Shown piece by piece: positions 1-6,696 of a DNA stretch of 12,539 nucleotides (its first letter is position 1; every line of letters begins with the position of its first letter). The notes beneath the pieces were generated by a model that saw only the letters and a list, made by a program, of their open reading frames with translations, searched no databases and was not told where the DNA came from. The position numbers and the translations under genes are program-made. The stretch is taken from positions 1 to 12,539 of the forward strand of contig CANOCD010000009.1 in assembly GCA_947564495.1 (NCBI GenBank). Direction: 5' to 3'. The DNA comes from an uncultured Angelakisella sp. GTDB lineage: Bacteria > Bacillota > Clostridia > Oscillospirales > Ruminococcaceae.

Positions 1-79
1 TCTCGCCGTCGGCGGTGGTCATGGCCTCTGCGGTTTTCTCGTCAAAGACAGGGTGTCCAAAGTCGATGGTCAGCTTCAT
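1..79 (-). CDS. 5' end of an unidentified gene, cut by the left edge
   Basis: Only the first 26 codons are inside the window, beginning MKLTIDFGHPVF and continuing with acidic and alanine-rich residues. The ATG (79-77) overlaps the TGA of the acetyltransferase gene (78-76) in an ATGA arrangement, which suggests translational coupling. A strong GGAGGGG Shine-Dalgarno sequence lies seven bases upstream inside the preceding gene. No family can be recognised from so short a piece. The frame is open to the edge, so this is a real gene start rather than a remnant. In the Bacillus layout spoIVB would follow recN, but these residues show no hydrophobic N-terminus like that of SpoIVB. Confidence 0.6.
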   Translation of the reverse strand, partial: MKLTIDFGHPVFDEKTAEAMTTADGE

Positions 80-990
80 GGGGTATCCCCTCCCCTTTCC
101 AGGTCGATCCAGTACCGCTGGATGAACCCGCTTTTGCCCAGCCCGGCCTCGTCCGGGACCTCGTTTTCCAGCACCCCGCCATTTCGCAGAATGACCCTTG
201 CCGAGGCGGGGTTCTCCTTGTCGCAGGTGACCAGCACCCGCTCCAGCCCACGCTCCCGGCAGAGGCCCAGCATCTGGCGGAGCATCTCCCCGGCGTAGCC
301 CTTGCCCCGCTCGCCGGGCAGGACGCTGTACCCGATGTTCCCGCCGAAGCGCAGAAGAAAGGGATTGAGCCTGTGGCGCAGGTCGATGATCCCCACCACC
401 TTGTTGTCGGCGGCCCGGACCCCCAGGCGAACGGTGGAGGGGACATAGCCCTCTCCGTACTGCTTGGAAAGTCGCCCCTCGAAGTCCAGCCAGTGGGCGT
501 AGCTTTCCGCTGTCTCCAGCCCGGCGCAGCCGGCAAAGCTGTCGCCGCTCCGAAGAAATGCCTCCTTATAGGCCATCACCTGGTCCTCGTAGTCCAGGGC
601 AGGCTCTGCCAAGCGGATGTTGTCCATTACCACTTCCCCCTCCAGTACAGTCCGAAGCTCCGCCAGCAGTTCCGCCTCCCCCAGATCCCAGGGGAAGGGG
701 TCGGCATCCTCCATGGCGTTGTTCCGGGCGTCCTCCTCCCGGCTGGCACACTCGATCACCAGGAAGGGCTTCTCCCGGAACAGCACCTCGTCCACCCGGT
801 AGAAGCTGCCCCCATACCGGTAGACGGCCCGGCGGGAAAGGTGGGTCTCCCCCATCCCCGGGCCGTAGGTGGAGACAGGATGAGGCTGCCCCAGATGAGT
901 GGGAACGGCCCCCAGCCGGACCAGGAGCCGTTCCACCAGGTCTTTCTTCTCTTCCAGCTGCCGCCGGGTGACGGTCTTGTAGGGCCACAT
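76..990 (-). CDS. GNAT N-acetyltransferase with an unknown N-terminal domain (possibly two fused genes)
   Basis: The 304-residue product has two parts. Residues about 122-304 form a complete GNAT domain: it starts MDNIRLAEP and carries the acetyl-CoA loop ERGKGYAGEML at about 227-237 after a typical beta-4 strand (GNIGYSVLPG), plus the late CDKENPASARVILRNGG helix region. It probably acetylates a small molecule or a protein amine; the substrate cannot be told. Residues 1-118 are a separate, unrecognised domain that includes FYRVDEVLFREKPFLVIECA. The join is suspicious: a strong internal ribosome binding site and ATG precede residue 122, and removing one G from a run of five would end the first part in TAATG. 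The ATG at 990 lies two bases after the recN stop. The GNAT assignment is secure; whether one or two proteins are made is uncertain. Confidence 0.8.
   Translation of the reverse strand: MWPYKTVTRRQLEEKKDLVERLLVRLGAVPTHLGQPHPVSTYGPGMGETHLSRRAVYRYGGSFYRVDEVLFREKPFLVIECASREEDARNNAMEDADPFPWDLGEAELLAELRTVLEGEVVMDNIRLAEPALDYEDQVMAYKEAFLRSGDSFAGCAGLETAESYAHWLDFEGRLSKQYGEGYVPSTVRLGVRAADNKVVGIIDLRHRLNPFLLRFGGNIGYSVLPGERGKGYAGEMLRQMLGLCRERGLERVLVTCDKENPASARVILRNGGVLENEVPDEAGLGKSGFIQRYWIDLERGGDTP
625..643 (-). promoter_or_regulatory. Internal ribosome binding site and ATG of the GNAT domain
   Basis: On the minus strand GGAGGGGGAAG (643-633) precedes an in-frame ATG at 627-625 that encodes Met122 of the acetyltransferase fusion. 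This is where stand-alone GNAT proteins of this type would be expected to begin. An out-of-frame TAA (629-627) overlaps the ATG as TAATG. The site could give a free 183-residue GNAT protein even if the fusion is real. No transcript or protein data are available to confirm its use. Confidence 0.55.
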
Positions 991-992
991 GG

Positions 993-2660
993 TCAGTTCC
1001 CCGCCAGGGTGAGCATCTCCCGGGCGCTCTCCATGGCGATGTCGGTGATGTTCTCCCCTGCGTTGATCCGGGCCAGCTCCCGCACCCGGTCCTCCCGGGA
1101 AAGGGTCTCCACATGGGTGAAGGTGCGCTCCCCCTCCACCTCCTTGTAGATGCGGTCGTGGTGCCCGGCGTAGGCCGCCACCTGGGCCAGGTGGGTGACG
1201 CAGATCACCTGGCGGCTCTGGGCCACCTGGGCCAGCTTGAGGCCGATCTTCTGGGCCGCCCGGCCGCTGACCCCGGTGTCGATCTCGTCGAAGATCACCG
1301 TGCCCACGCCGCCCCGGCCCGCCAGGACGTTTTTGATGGAGAGCATCACCCGGCTCAGTTCGCCGCCGCTGGCGGTCTTGGAGAGGGGCTTGGGCTCCTC
1401 CCCGGGGTTGGCCGCCAGGAGAAACTCCACCCCGTCCTGGCCGCCGGGGCCCAGCTCCCGCCGGGTAAGGTCCAGAGTCAGGCGCACCCCGGGCATATCC
1501 AGGTAGGCAAGTTCCTTCTGGACGCTTTGGATGAACCGCTCCCCCGCCTCCCCCCGCTTTTGGCTGAGGACGTCGGCCAGCTTTTGGGCCCGGGCGGTGA
1601 GCCGTTCCACCTCCCCCCGGAGCTGCTCGGCCCGCTCGTCGGAGCAGACCAGCTCATCCAGCTCCTGGGAACTTTTCTCGTAGTATTCCAGGATCTCCTC
1701 GATGGTGGAGCCGTACTTTTTCTTCAGCCGGTGGATGAGGTCCAGGCGGCTCTCCAGCCGGTCCAGCTGCCGGGGGTCGAAGTTGTAGTCGTCCAGATAC
1801 CCCCGGATGGAGGAGGCCAGCTCCTCCATCTCGTACCGCAGGTCCTCGGCCTTGCCCTGGTACTCCCCCAACTCCTCAATAAACCGGGAGGCGGTGTCCA
1901 GCTCCTCCCCCAGGTTCTCCAGGGCGGAGACGATGCCCAGCCCCTCCTCCCCGCCGGTGAGCAGGTCATAGCTGGCCCCCAGGGCCCCGGTGATCTTCTC
2001 GGCGTTGCGGATCATCTCCCGCTGGGCCAGCAGCTCCTCCTCCTCCCCGGGGGCAAGGCTGGCGCTTTCGATCTCCCCGATCTGGTACTGGAGGATGTCC
2101 TGGCGCTGGAGCTTGTAGCTCTCGTCCATCTGGAGGCTTTCCAGCTTGTCCCGGGCGGCGGTCAGCTCCCGGTAGACCTTCTGGTAGGCGGCCAGGTCCT
2201 CCCCCAGCTCCCCGAAGCCGTCCACAAAGGCCATGTGCTTTTCGGTGGAGAGCAGCTCCTGGCTGTCCCGCTGGCCGTGGATGTCGATGAGGAGGGAGGC
2301 GATCTGGCGCAGGAGGGCGGTGGTGGCGGGGCGGCCGTTGATCCGGCAGCTGCCGCCGCCCCCGGCGTCCATCTCCCGGTGGATCATCAGCTGGCCATCC
2401 TCGGCGGTGTAGCCCAGCTCCTCCACCTGGCGGGCCACCTCCCGGGGGACCTGGGTGAACAGGGCGGAGACCACCGCCCGGTTCTCTCCGCTGCGGAGGA
2501 TGCTCCGGGAGGTCCGGGCCCCCAGCACGGCGTTGATGGCGCTGATGAGGATGGTCTTGCCCGCCCCGGTCTCCCCGGTGAAGATGTTGAAGCCCTGGTC
2601 CAGCTGGATGGTGGCCTGCTGGATCACGGCGATGTTTTCGATGTAAAGCTGGGAAAGCAT
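993..2660 (-). CDS. recN: DNA repair ATPase RecN
   Basis: An SMC-like ABC ATPase of 555 residues, the usual length for RecN, which acts early at DNA double-strand breaks in the cytoplasm. Visible motifs are Walker A GETGAGKT (29-36), a DIHGQRD segment (126-132), the ABC signature SGGELSR (431-437), Walker B TVIFDEID (454-461) followed by TGVSG, and the histidine switch CVTHL (487-491). The central residues, about 160-400, are rich in Glu, Leu and Gln and fit the expected coiled coil. The frame is open further upstream, but ATG 2660 is the right start: it gives MLSQLYIENIAVI, the conserved beginning of RecN, and is preceded by AAGGTGG at good spacing. It follows argR by 19 bases, the conserved argR-recN pairing in Firmicutes. 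Confidence 0.97.
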   Translation of the reverse strand: MLSQLYIENIAVIQQATIQLDQGFNIFTGETGAGKTILISAINAVLGARTSRSILRSGENRAVVSALFTQVPREVARQVEELGYTAEDGQLMIHREMDAGGGGSCRINGRPATTALLRQIASLLIDIHGQRDSQELLSTEKHMAFVDGFGELGEDLAAYQKVYRELTAARDKLESLQMDESYKLQRQDILQYQIGEIESASLAPGEEEELLAQREMIRNAEKITGALGASYDLLTGGEEGLGIVSALENLGEELDTASRFIEELGEYQGKAEDLRYEMEELASSIRGYLDDYNFDPRQLDRLESRLDLIHRLKKKYGSTIEEILEYYEKSSQELDELVCSDERAEQLRGEVERLTARAQKLADVLSQKRGEAGERFIQSVQKELAYLDMPGVRLTLDLTRRELGPGGQDGVEFLLAANPGEEPKPLSKTASGGELSRVMLSIKNVLAGRGGVGTVIFDEIDTGVSGRAAQKIGLKLAQVAQSRQVICVTHLAQVAAYAGHHDRIYKEVEGERTFTHVETLSREDRVRELARINAGENITDIAMESAREMLTLAGN

Positions 2661-2679
2661 ATGGTCCACCCACCTTCTC

Positions 2680-3168
2680 TCAGATTTTTTCGGCCTGCCG
2701 CCGGGCTCCCTTGGCCTTGGCCACCGTCTTTTGGAGGTAGTCGGCGAACTCCTCCGCCTGGCGCTGGGTCCGCAGCAGGAGGAAGATGGTGTCGTCCCCG
2801 GCGATGGTCCCCACCAGGCCGTCCCAGCTGCCGGTGTCCACCGCCACGCAGACGGCGTTGGCCATCCCGGCGTAGCATTTGACCACCACAAAGTTCCCGG
2901 CGAAGTCCACCGACCGGATGGACTCCAGAAAGACGTAGTCCAGGTTCAGGGCGGCGGCCTCCGGTTCCTTCTGGACCGGGGTGGTGTAGTAGTAGCTGCC
3001 GGTGGAGGAAAGGGCCTTGACCAGGCGCAGCTCCTTGATGTCCCGGGAGATGGTGGCCTGGGTGGCGTGGAATCCCGCCTCCCGAAGGAGGCTCTGGAGC
3101 TCCTCCTGGGTGGTGACGGTGTGGTTTTGGATGATGCCGAGGATCTTTTCCTGGCGCTGGCTTTTCAT
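2680..3168 (-). CDS. argR: Arginine repressor ArgR/AhrC
   Basis: A 162-residue transcription factor that senses arginine, forms hexamers and controls arginine biosynthesis and catabolism. The N-terminal winged helix ends in ATQATISRDIKEL (35-47), the DNA-recognition helix signature. The C-terminal oligomerisation and arginine-binding domain shows GMANAV (101-106) and GTIAGDDTIF (120-129), whose paired aspartates (125-126) contact arginine in known family members. The ATG at 3168 follows the nadK stop by seven bases; its ribosome binding site (GAGGAG) lies inside the end of nadK. No arg genes are in the window, so its position beside recN reflects conserved gene order rather than local regulation. 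I did not identify a clear ARG box. Confidence 0.96.
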   Translation of the reverse strand: MKSQRQEKILGIIQNHTVTTQEELQSLLREAGFHATQATISRDIKELRLVKALSSTGSYYYTTPVQKEPEAAALNLDYVFLESIRSVDFAGNFVVVKCYAGMANAVCVAVDTGSWDGLVGTIAGDDTIFLLLRTQRQAEEFADYLQKTVAKAKGARRQAEKI

Positions 3169-3175
3169 GGAGGGC

Positions 3176-4015
3176 TCAACTCCTCTGCTTGATTTTTGCC
3201 GTCAGTATCTCAAAGAACTCCTGCTCCCCAAAGGAGATGAACTCCGCCTCCAGCCGGGAGCGCCCGATGACGGCGGTGGTCCCCGGGGGGATGGTGGTCC
3301 TCCGGGCCCCGTCCGCCACCGCCTGGAGGGCCCCCCGGGAGCGGAGGGCGATGGTCTTTTCCCCGCTGAACACCATGGGCCGGATGGCGATGGAGTGGGG
3401 GCAGATGGGGACCATGAGGATGGCCTCCAGGGCGGGGTCCATCACCGGGCCCCCGGCGGAGAGGGCGTAGGCGGTGGAGCCGGTGGAGGTGGAGAAGATC
3501 ACCCCGTCGGCGGAGTAGTGGTCGATCCGCCTGCCGTTGCAGAAGATCTCAAAGTCGGCCAGGTTCTGCTCCGGGGCCTTGGAAAAGACGATGTCGTTGA
3601 GGGCGAAGGGCAGGCCGTCCTCCCCCCCGGGGAGTTCCGCCTGGATGGCGAACCGCTTTTCCCGGCGGTAGTCCCCCTCCCGCAGGCGGAGGAGGAACCG
3701 CCCCAGCTCCTCCGGCTCGATCTGGGCCAGAAAGCCCAGGCGGCCCAGGTTCACCCCCACCACCGGCCTCTTTGCCAGGGCGGCCCGCCAGGCGCTGTGG
3801 ATGAGGGTGCCGTCCCCCCCGATGGAGAGGATGAGGTCGCACCGGGCGGCGTCCGGCTCCGGTTCCGCAGGGCCGATGCCCTCCCCCGCCATGGTCCGGC
3901 AGTTCTCCGGCGAGGCGGCGGCAGAGATCCCCAGTTCCCTCATCCGGGCGCACAACTCCCGGAGCAGCTCCCCGGTGCGGGGCTTGGTGAAGTTCGGCAT
4001 TAAGTAGATCCGCAT
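3176..4015 (-). CDS. nadK: NAD kinase
   Basis: This enzyme phosphorylates NAD to NADP in the cytoplasm. The 279-residue product has the family motifs GGDGT (66-70), NLGRLGFL (89-96), ALND (138-141, where many relatives have NE) and SADGVIFSTSTGSTAY (168-183) followed by SAGGP. The C-terminal half is the typical beta-rich NAD-binding domain. The start at ATG 4015 is supported by GGAGG ten bases upstream within the end of tlyA, and the gene lies only three bases after tlyA. Placement between tlyA and argR is a known arrangement in Clostridia, whereas Bacillus lacks nadK in this cluster. Confidence 0.96.
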   Translation of the reverse strand: MRIYLMPNFTKPRTGELLRELCARMRELGISAAASPENCRTMAGEGIGPAEPEPDAARCDLILSIGGDGTLIHSAWRAALAKRPVVGVNLGRLGFLAQIEPEELGRFLLRLREGDYRREKRFAIQAELPGGEDGLPFALNDIVFSKAPEQNLADFEIFCNGRRIDHYSADGVIFSTSTGSTAYALSAGGPVMDPALEAILMVPICPHSIAIRPMVFSGEKTIALRSRGALQAVADGARRTTIPPGTTAVIGRSRLEAEFISFGEQEFFEILTAKIKQRS

Positions 4016-4018
4016 GGG

Positions 4019-4834
4019 TCAATGTCCTCCGTCCCGATCCAGACTGTCATGGGATTCCTCTACCACCCGGGCGGCGTCCTCCCCGGTGACGGCGGGGGCG
4101 GGGCCCTCCCGCTGGAGGAGGAGCAGGTACTCGATGTTCCCCTCCGGCCCCTTCACCGGGGAGAAGGTCAGCCCCTGGGGGGAAAAGCCCAGCTCCCGGG
4201 CGATGTCCAGCACCTTGCAGAGGACCTCCCGGTGGACGGCGGGGTCCCGGACCACCCCCTTCTTCCCCACCTTCTCCCGCCCCGCCTCGAACTGGGGCTT
4301 CACCAGGCAGACCATCCGGCTTCCCGGCTTCAGGAGGCGGTAGGCCACCGGCAGCACCAGCCCCAGGGAGATGAAGGAGACGTCGACAGAGAGGAAGTCC
4401 AGGCTTTCCGGGATCTGTTCTTCGGTGACATAGCGGATGTTGGTCCGCTCCAGGTTGACCACCCGGGGGTCGTTGCGGAGCTTCCAGGCCAGCTGCCCGT
4501 AGCCCACGTCCACGGCGTAGACCCTGACCGCCCCCTTCTGGAGCATACAGTCGGTGAACCCCCCGGTGGAGGCCCCGATGTCGGCGCAGGTCATCCCCTC
4601 CAGGGAGAGGCCGAAGGTCTCCATGGCCTTTTCCAGCTTGAGGCCCCCCCGGCTCACAAAGGGGATGGTCTCCCCCCGGACCTCGATGCGGCTGGCCTCG
4701 TCCACCTGCTGGCCGGGCTTATCCGCCTTCTGGCCGTCCACATAGACCTGGCCGGCCATGATGATGCCCTTGGCCCGGTCCCGGCCGCTCACCAGGCCCC
4801 GGGCCACGATGGCGGCGTCCAAACGTTCCTTCAT
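4019..4834 (-). CDS. tlyA: TlyA-family rRNA 2'-O-methyltransferase
   Basis: A 271-residue protein with an N-terminal S4 RNA-binding domain (about 3-60) and an FtsJ-like SAM-dependent methyltransferase domain. The SAM loop is DIGASTGGFTD (85-95). The K-D-K-E tetrad typical of 2'-O ribose methylation can be placed at Lys66 (SRGGLKLE), Asp151 (LSVDVSF), Lys179 (LVKPQFE) and Glu235 (GNIEYLL). TlyA proteins methylate ribosomal RNA; in actinobacteria this affects capreomycin sensitivity. Substrate positions in Clostridia (YqxC type) are less certain. The ATG at 4834 has a perfect AGGAGG six bases upstream. The last 25 residues or so are acidic and poorly conserved looking. Confidence 0.94.
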   Translation of the reverse strand: MKERLDAAIVARGLVSGRDRAKGIIMAGQVYVDGQKADKPGQQVDEASRIEVRGETIPFVSRGGLKLEKAMETFGLSLEGMTCADIGASTGGFTDCMLQKGAVRVYAVDVGYGQLAWKLRNDPRVVNLERTNIRYVTEEQIPESLDFLSVDVSFISLGLVLPVAYRLLKPGSRMVCLVKPQFEAGREKVGKKGVVRDPAVHREVLCKVLDIARELGFSPQGLTFSPVKGPEGNIEYLLLLQREGPAPAVTGEDAARVVEESHDSLDRDGGH

Positions 4835-4844
4835 AGCTGTCCTC

Positions 4845-5360
4845 CTATACCGGCGGGGACATCACCGAGGCGATGAGGACCCCCAGGAGCATCCCGCCCA
4901 GCACCTCCATGGGGGTGTGGCCCAGGAACTCCTTCAGCTCCTTCTGCTGGTCGGGCCCCTCCTGGCGCTCCTCCCCCTCCCGGTAGGCGAAGCCCTGCTC
5001 GATCTCCTCGTTGAGCTGGTCAAAGACCCGGCTGAAGATGATCTTGTTGAGGACCTTGGCCTGCTCCCCGGCGGCCCGGCGGACCCCCATGGCGTCGTAC
5101 ATCACCACCATGGCAAAGGCGAAGGTGAGGCCGAACAGGGGGGAATCGAAGCCCACCAGCTTGGCCATGGCCAGGGTCATGGAGCAGACCAGGGCGGAGT
5201 GGGAGCTGGGCATCCCCCCGGCGCCAAAGAGCCGTTCCGCCCGGAGCTCCCGGTACTGGAACCAGGTGAGGATGGTCTTGATGATCTGGGCGCTGAACCA
5301 GGAGGTGACGCCTACGTTGATGATGTAGTTGCTGGTGATGCTTCTCCAAAATGTTCCCAT
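4845..5360 (-). CDS. Divergent PAP2 family (YuiD/DUF212) membrane protein
   Basis: A 171-residue membrane protein matching the divergent PAP2 family. Conserved blocks are FGAGGMPSSHSA (45-56), YDAMGVRRAAGEQAKVLN (88-105) and FLGHTPMEVLGG (145-156), with hydrophobic segments around 12-33, 56-88 and 152-167. PAP2 enzymes remove phosphate from lipid phosphates; for the DUF212 branch the activity is not established to my knowledge. It lies just after ispA, which makes farnesyl diphosphate, so a role on prenyl phosphates is a reasonable guess only. The insert of about 20 charged residues at 126-145 is hydrophilic. The ATG at 5360 follows AGGAG at 12 bases. The gene occupies the slot where dxs is found in Bacillus. 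Confidence 0.88.
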   Translation of the reverse strand: MGTFWRSITSNYIINVGVTSWFSAQIIKTILTWFQYRELRAERLFGAGGMPSSHSALVCSMTLAMAKLVGFDSPLFGLTFAFAMVVMYDAMGVRRAAGEQAKVLNKIIFSRVFDQLNEEIEQGFAYREGEERQEGPDQQKELKEFLGHTPMEVLGGMLLGVLIASVMSPPV

Positions 5361-5400
5361 TGCTTTTTCTTACTCCTGCGTTGTTCGTTTTCCCGCCGGC

Positions 5401-6294
5401 TCAGCGGTCCCGCTGGGCCAGCTGGTCCGCCAGTCGGTAGAGGAAGGGGTCATCCAGCACCGAGCCCTTGATGGCAAGGTCGGCCTCCAGGACCAGCTCC
5501 CGGATGATCTTCCGGGACTTTTCCAGGCCGTAGAGGGTGGCGTAGGTGGTCTTTTGGCTCTCCTTGTCGCTGTGGATGGGCTTGCCCAGCGCCTCCTCGG
5601 TGGCGGTGACGTCCAGAAGGTCGTCGGTGATCTGGAAGGCCAGGCCCAGGTTCTTGGCGTACTGGTCCGCCCTGGAGACGACGTCGTCCGGAGCCCCGGC
5701 GATGATGCAGCCGATCTTGGCGCTGGCCCGGATGAGGGCCCCCGTTTTCAGGGAGTGGAGGAGGTTCAGCTCCTCCCCGGTTATGGGCTTGCCCTCGTGC
5801 TCGATGTCGATGACCTGGCCCCCCAGCATCCCCCGGGAGCCGATGGCCCGGGCCAGCTCGGCGGCGGCCTTCACCACCCGCTGGGGGGGATATTTCCCGG
5901 TGAAATACTGCCCCAGCATCGTCTCGAAGCCCAGGGTCAGCAGGCCGTCCCCGGCCAGCACCGCCATAGCCTCCCCGAACTGGATGTGGCAGGAGGGCTT
6001 GCCCCGGCGCAGGTCGTCGTCATCCATACAGGGGAGGTCGTCGTGGATGAGGGAGTAGGCGTGGACCATCTCCAGGGCGCAGGCGAAGGGCATGGCCTCC
6101 TCCACCGTGCCGCCGCAGAGGCGGCAGCAGGCCAGACAGAGGACGGCCCGGATCCGCTTGCCGCCCCCCAGAAGGCTGTAGGCCATGGCCTCCTGGACCG
6201 TCTTCTGAAGCGTCTCCTCCCGGGGGAGGTACCCCGGCAGGGCGGCCTCCACCGCCTCGTAGTATTCGTCAAACTGCTTGCCATAGCTGCTCAT
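5401..6294 (-). CDS. ispA: Farnesyl diphosphate synthase (geranyltranstransferase)
   Basis: A trans-prenyltransferase of 297 residues that condenses DMAPP or geranyl diphosphate with IPP to give farnesyl diphosphate, the precursor of undecaprenyl and quinone side chains. Motifs: LLGGGKRIRA (41-50) for IPP binding, first aspartate-rich motif DDLPCMD (85-91), second motif DDLLD (224-228), and GGQVIDIE (158-165). The residue five before the first motif is Tyr80, consistent with a short (C15) product. The ATG at 6294 has AAGGAGG seven bases upstream. It follows the 52-residue membrane protein by 31 bases. It forms the expected xseA-xseB-ispA series, but no dxs follows. Confidence 0.96.
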   Translation of the reverse strand: MSSYGKQFDEYYEAVEAALPGYLPREETLQKTVQEAMAYSLLGGGKRIRAVLCLACCRLCGGTVEEAMPFACALEMVHAYSLIHDDLPCMDDDDLRRGKPSCHIQFGEAMAVLAGDGLLTLGFETMLGQYFTGKYPPQRVVKAAAELARAIGSRGMLGGQVIDIEHEGKPITGEELNLLHSLKTGALIRASAKIGCIIAGAPDDVVSRADQYAKNLGLAFQITDDLLDVTATEEALGKPIHSDKESQKTTYATLYGLEKSRKIIRELVLEADLAIKGSVLDDPFLYRLADQLAQRDR

Positions 6295-6313
6295 GGAACG
6301 GCCTCCTTCTCCC

Positions 6314-6339
6314 CCGGCGGGTCATCTATTTCCCGCCGG
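6314..6339 (-). other. Perfect 8-bp hairpin over the stop codon of the small membrane protein gene
   Basis: On the minus strand CCGGCGGG and CCCGCCGG form a perfect 8-bp stem around a 10-base loop that contains the TAG of the 52-residue gene. There is no T-run after it, so it is unlikely to be an intrinsic terminator. It sits directly before the ispA ribosome binding site and could insulate translation or protect an RNA end. GC-rich hairpins also arise by chance in this sequence. Confidence 0.45.
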
Positions 6340-6484
6340 TCTTCTCGATGGTGTGTACGATGCAGGCGATCCCGGCAATGAGGGCCAAAAGGATCATCCC
6401 GCCCAGGATGTCATTCAGAAAGGCCCCCAGAAAGAATCCTGCCCCTGCCGCAATGAACATAACGACCACGGATGTGACGGTCAT
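6326..6484 (-). CDS. Small two-helix membrane protein, 52 residues
   Basis: A short gene between xseB and ispA. It starts MTVTSVVVMFIAAGAG, ends IEKTGGK and is almost entirely hydrophobic. Two membrane helices can be placed at about 4-22 and 28-45, joined by a short turn with AFLND, and there is a small basic C-terminal tail. The ATG at 6484 has GGAGG eight bases upstream and the start lies 22 bases after xseB, so it reads as a normal operon member. Gly, Ala and small residues line both helices (AAGAG, GAF, GG), which would suit tight helix packing or oligomers. I do not recognise the family. It could be a small membrane regulator or an accessory to the isoprenoid or envelope genes that follow; function is unknown. 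Confidence 0.72.
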   Translation of the reverse strand: MTVTSVVVMFIAAGAGFFLGAFLNDILGGMILLALIAGIACIVHTIEKTGGK

Positions 6485-6506
6485 TCTTTTGTCCTCCCCT
6501 TCTCCT

Positions 6507-6695
6507 TTACGATACGCTGTGCTCCTCGATCGCCAGCTCCGCCTCGTCCAGCTGCTTCATGCACCGCTGGGAGAGCTTCATCCCCTCGGAGAAAAGGGTC
6601 AGGGAGTCGTCCAGGCTGACGGTGTCCCCGCCCAGCCGCTCCACGATCTCCTCCAGCCGCCGGAGGGACTGCTCGATGGTCTGCTTTTCTTCCAT
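6507..6695 (-). CDS. xseB: Exonuclease VII small subunit
   Basis: A 62-residue helical protein with the XseB pattern: LRRLEEIVERLGGDTVSLDDSL followed by a helix with LFSEGMKLSQRCMKQLDEAE. Several XseB chains bind each XseA chain to form exonuclease VII, which degrades single-stranded DNA to short oligonucleotides. The ATG at 6695 lies one base after the xseA stop, so the two subunits are probably translationally coupled. The length is normal for the family, which is often 60-80 residues. Confidence 0.93.
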   Translation of the reverse strand: MEEKQTIEQSLRRLEEIVERLGGDTVSLDDSLTLFSEGMKLSQRCMKQLDEAELAIEEHSVS

Positions 6696-6696
6696 A

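Noticed and set aside
1113..2882. A 589-codon open frame on the plus strand opposite recN and the end of argR
   Set aside because: The translation is dominated by Gly, Val, Leu, Pro and Gln repeats typical of the antisense of GC-rich coding DNA, and recN on the other strand has all of its motifs. Similar plus-strand frames opposite nadK, tlyA, ispA and the Kae1-like gene were dropped for the same reason.
2661..2891. Upstream extension of recN to 2891
   Set aside because: The added part reads argR out of frame; the conserved RecN start and a ribosome binding site are at 2660.
5389..5400. CCGGCGGGAA motif recurring in spacers (near 5389, 6330 and 9757)
   Set aside because: Three short GC-rich matches in a GC-rich window are weak evidence for a dispersed repeat, and flanking bases differ.
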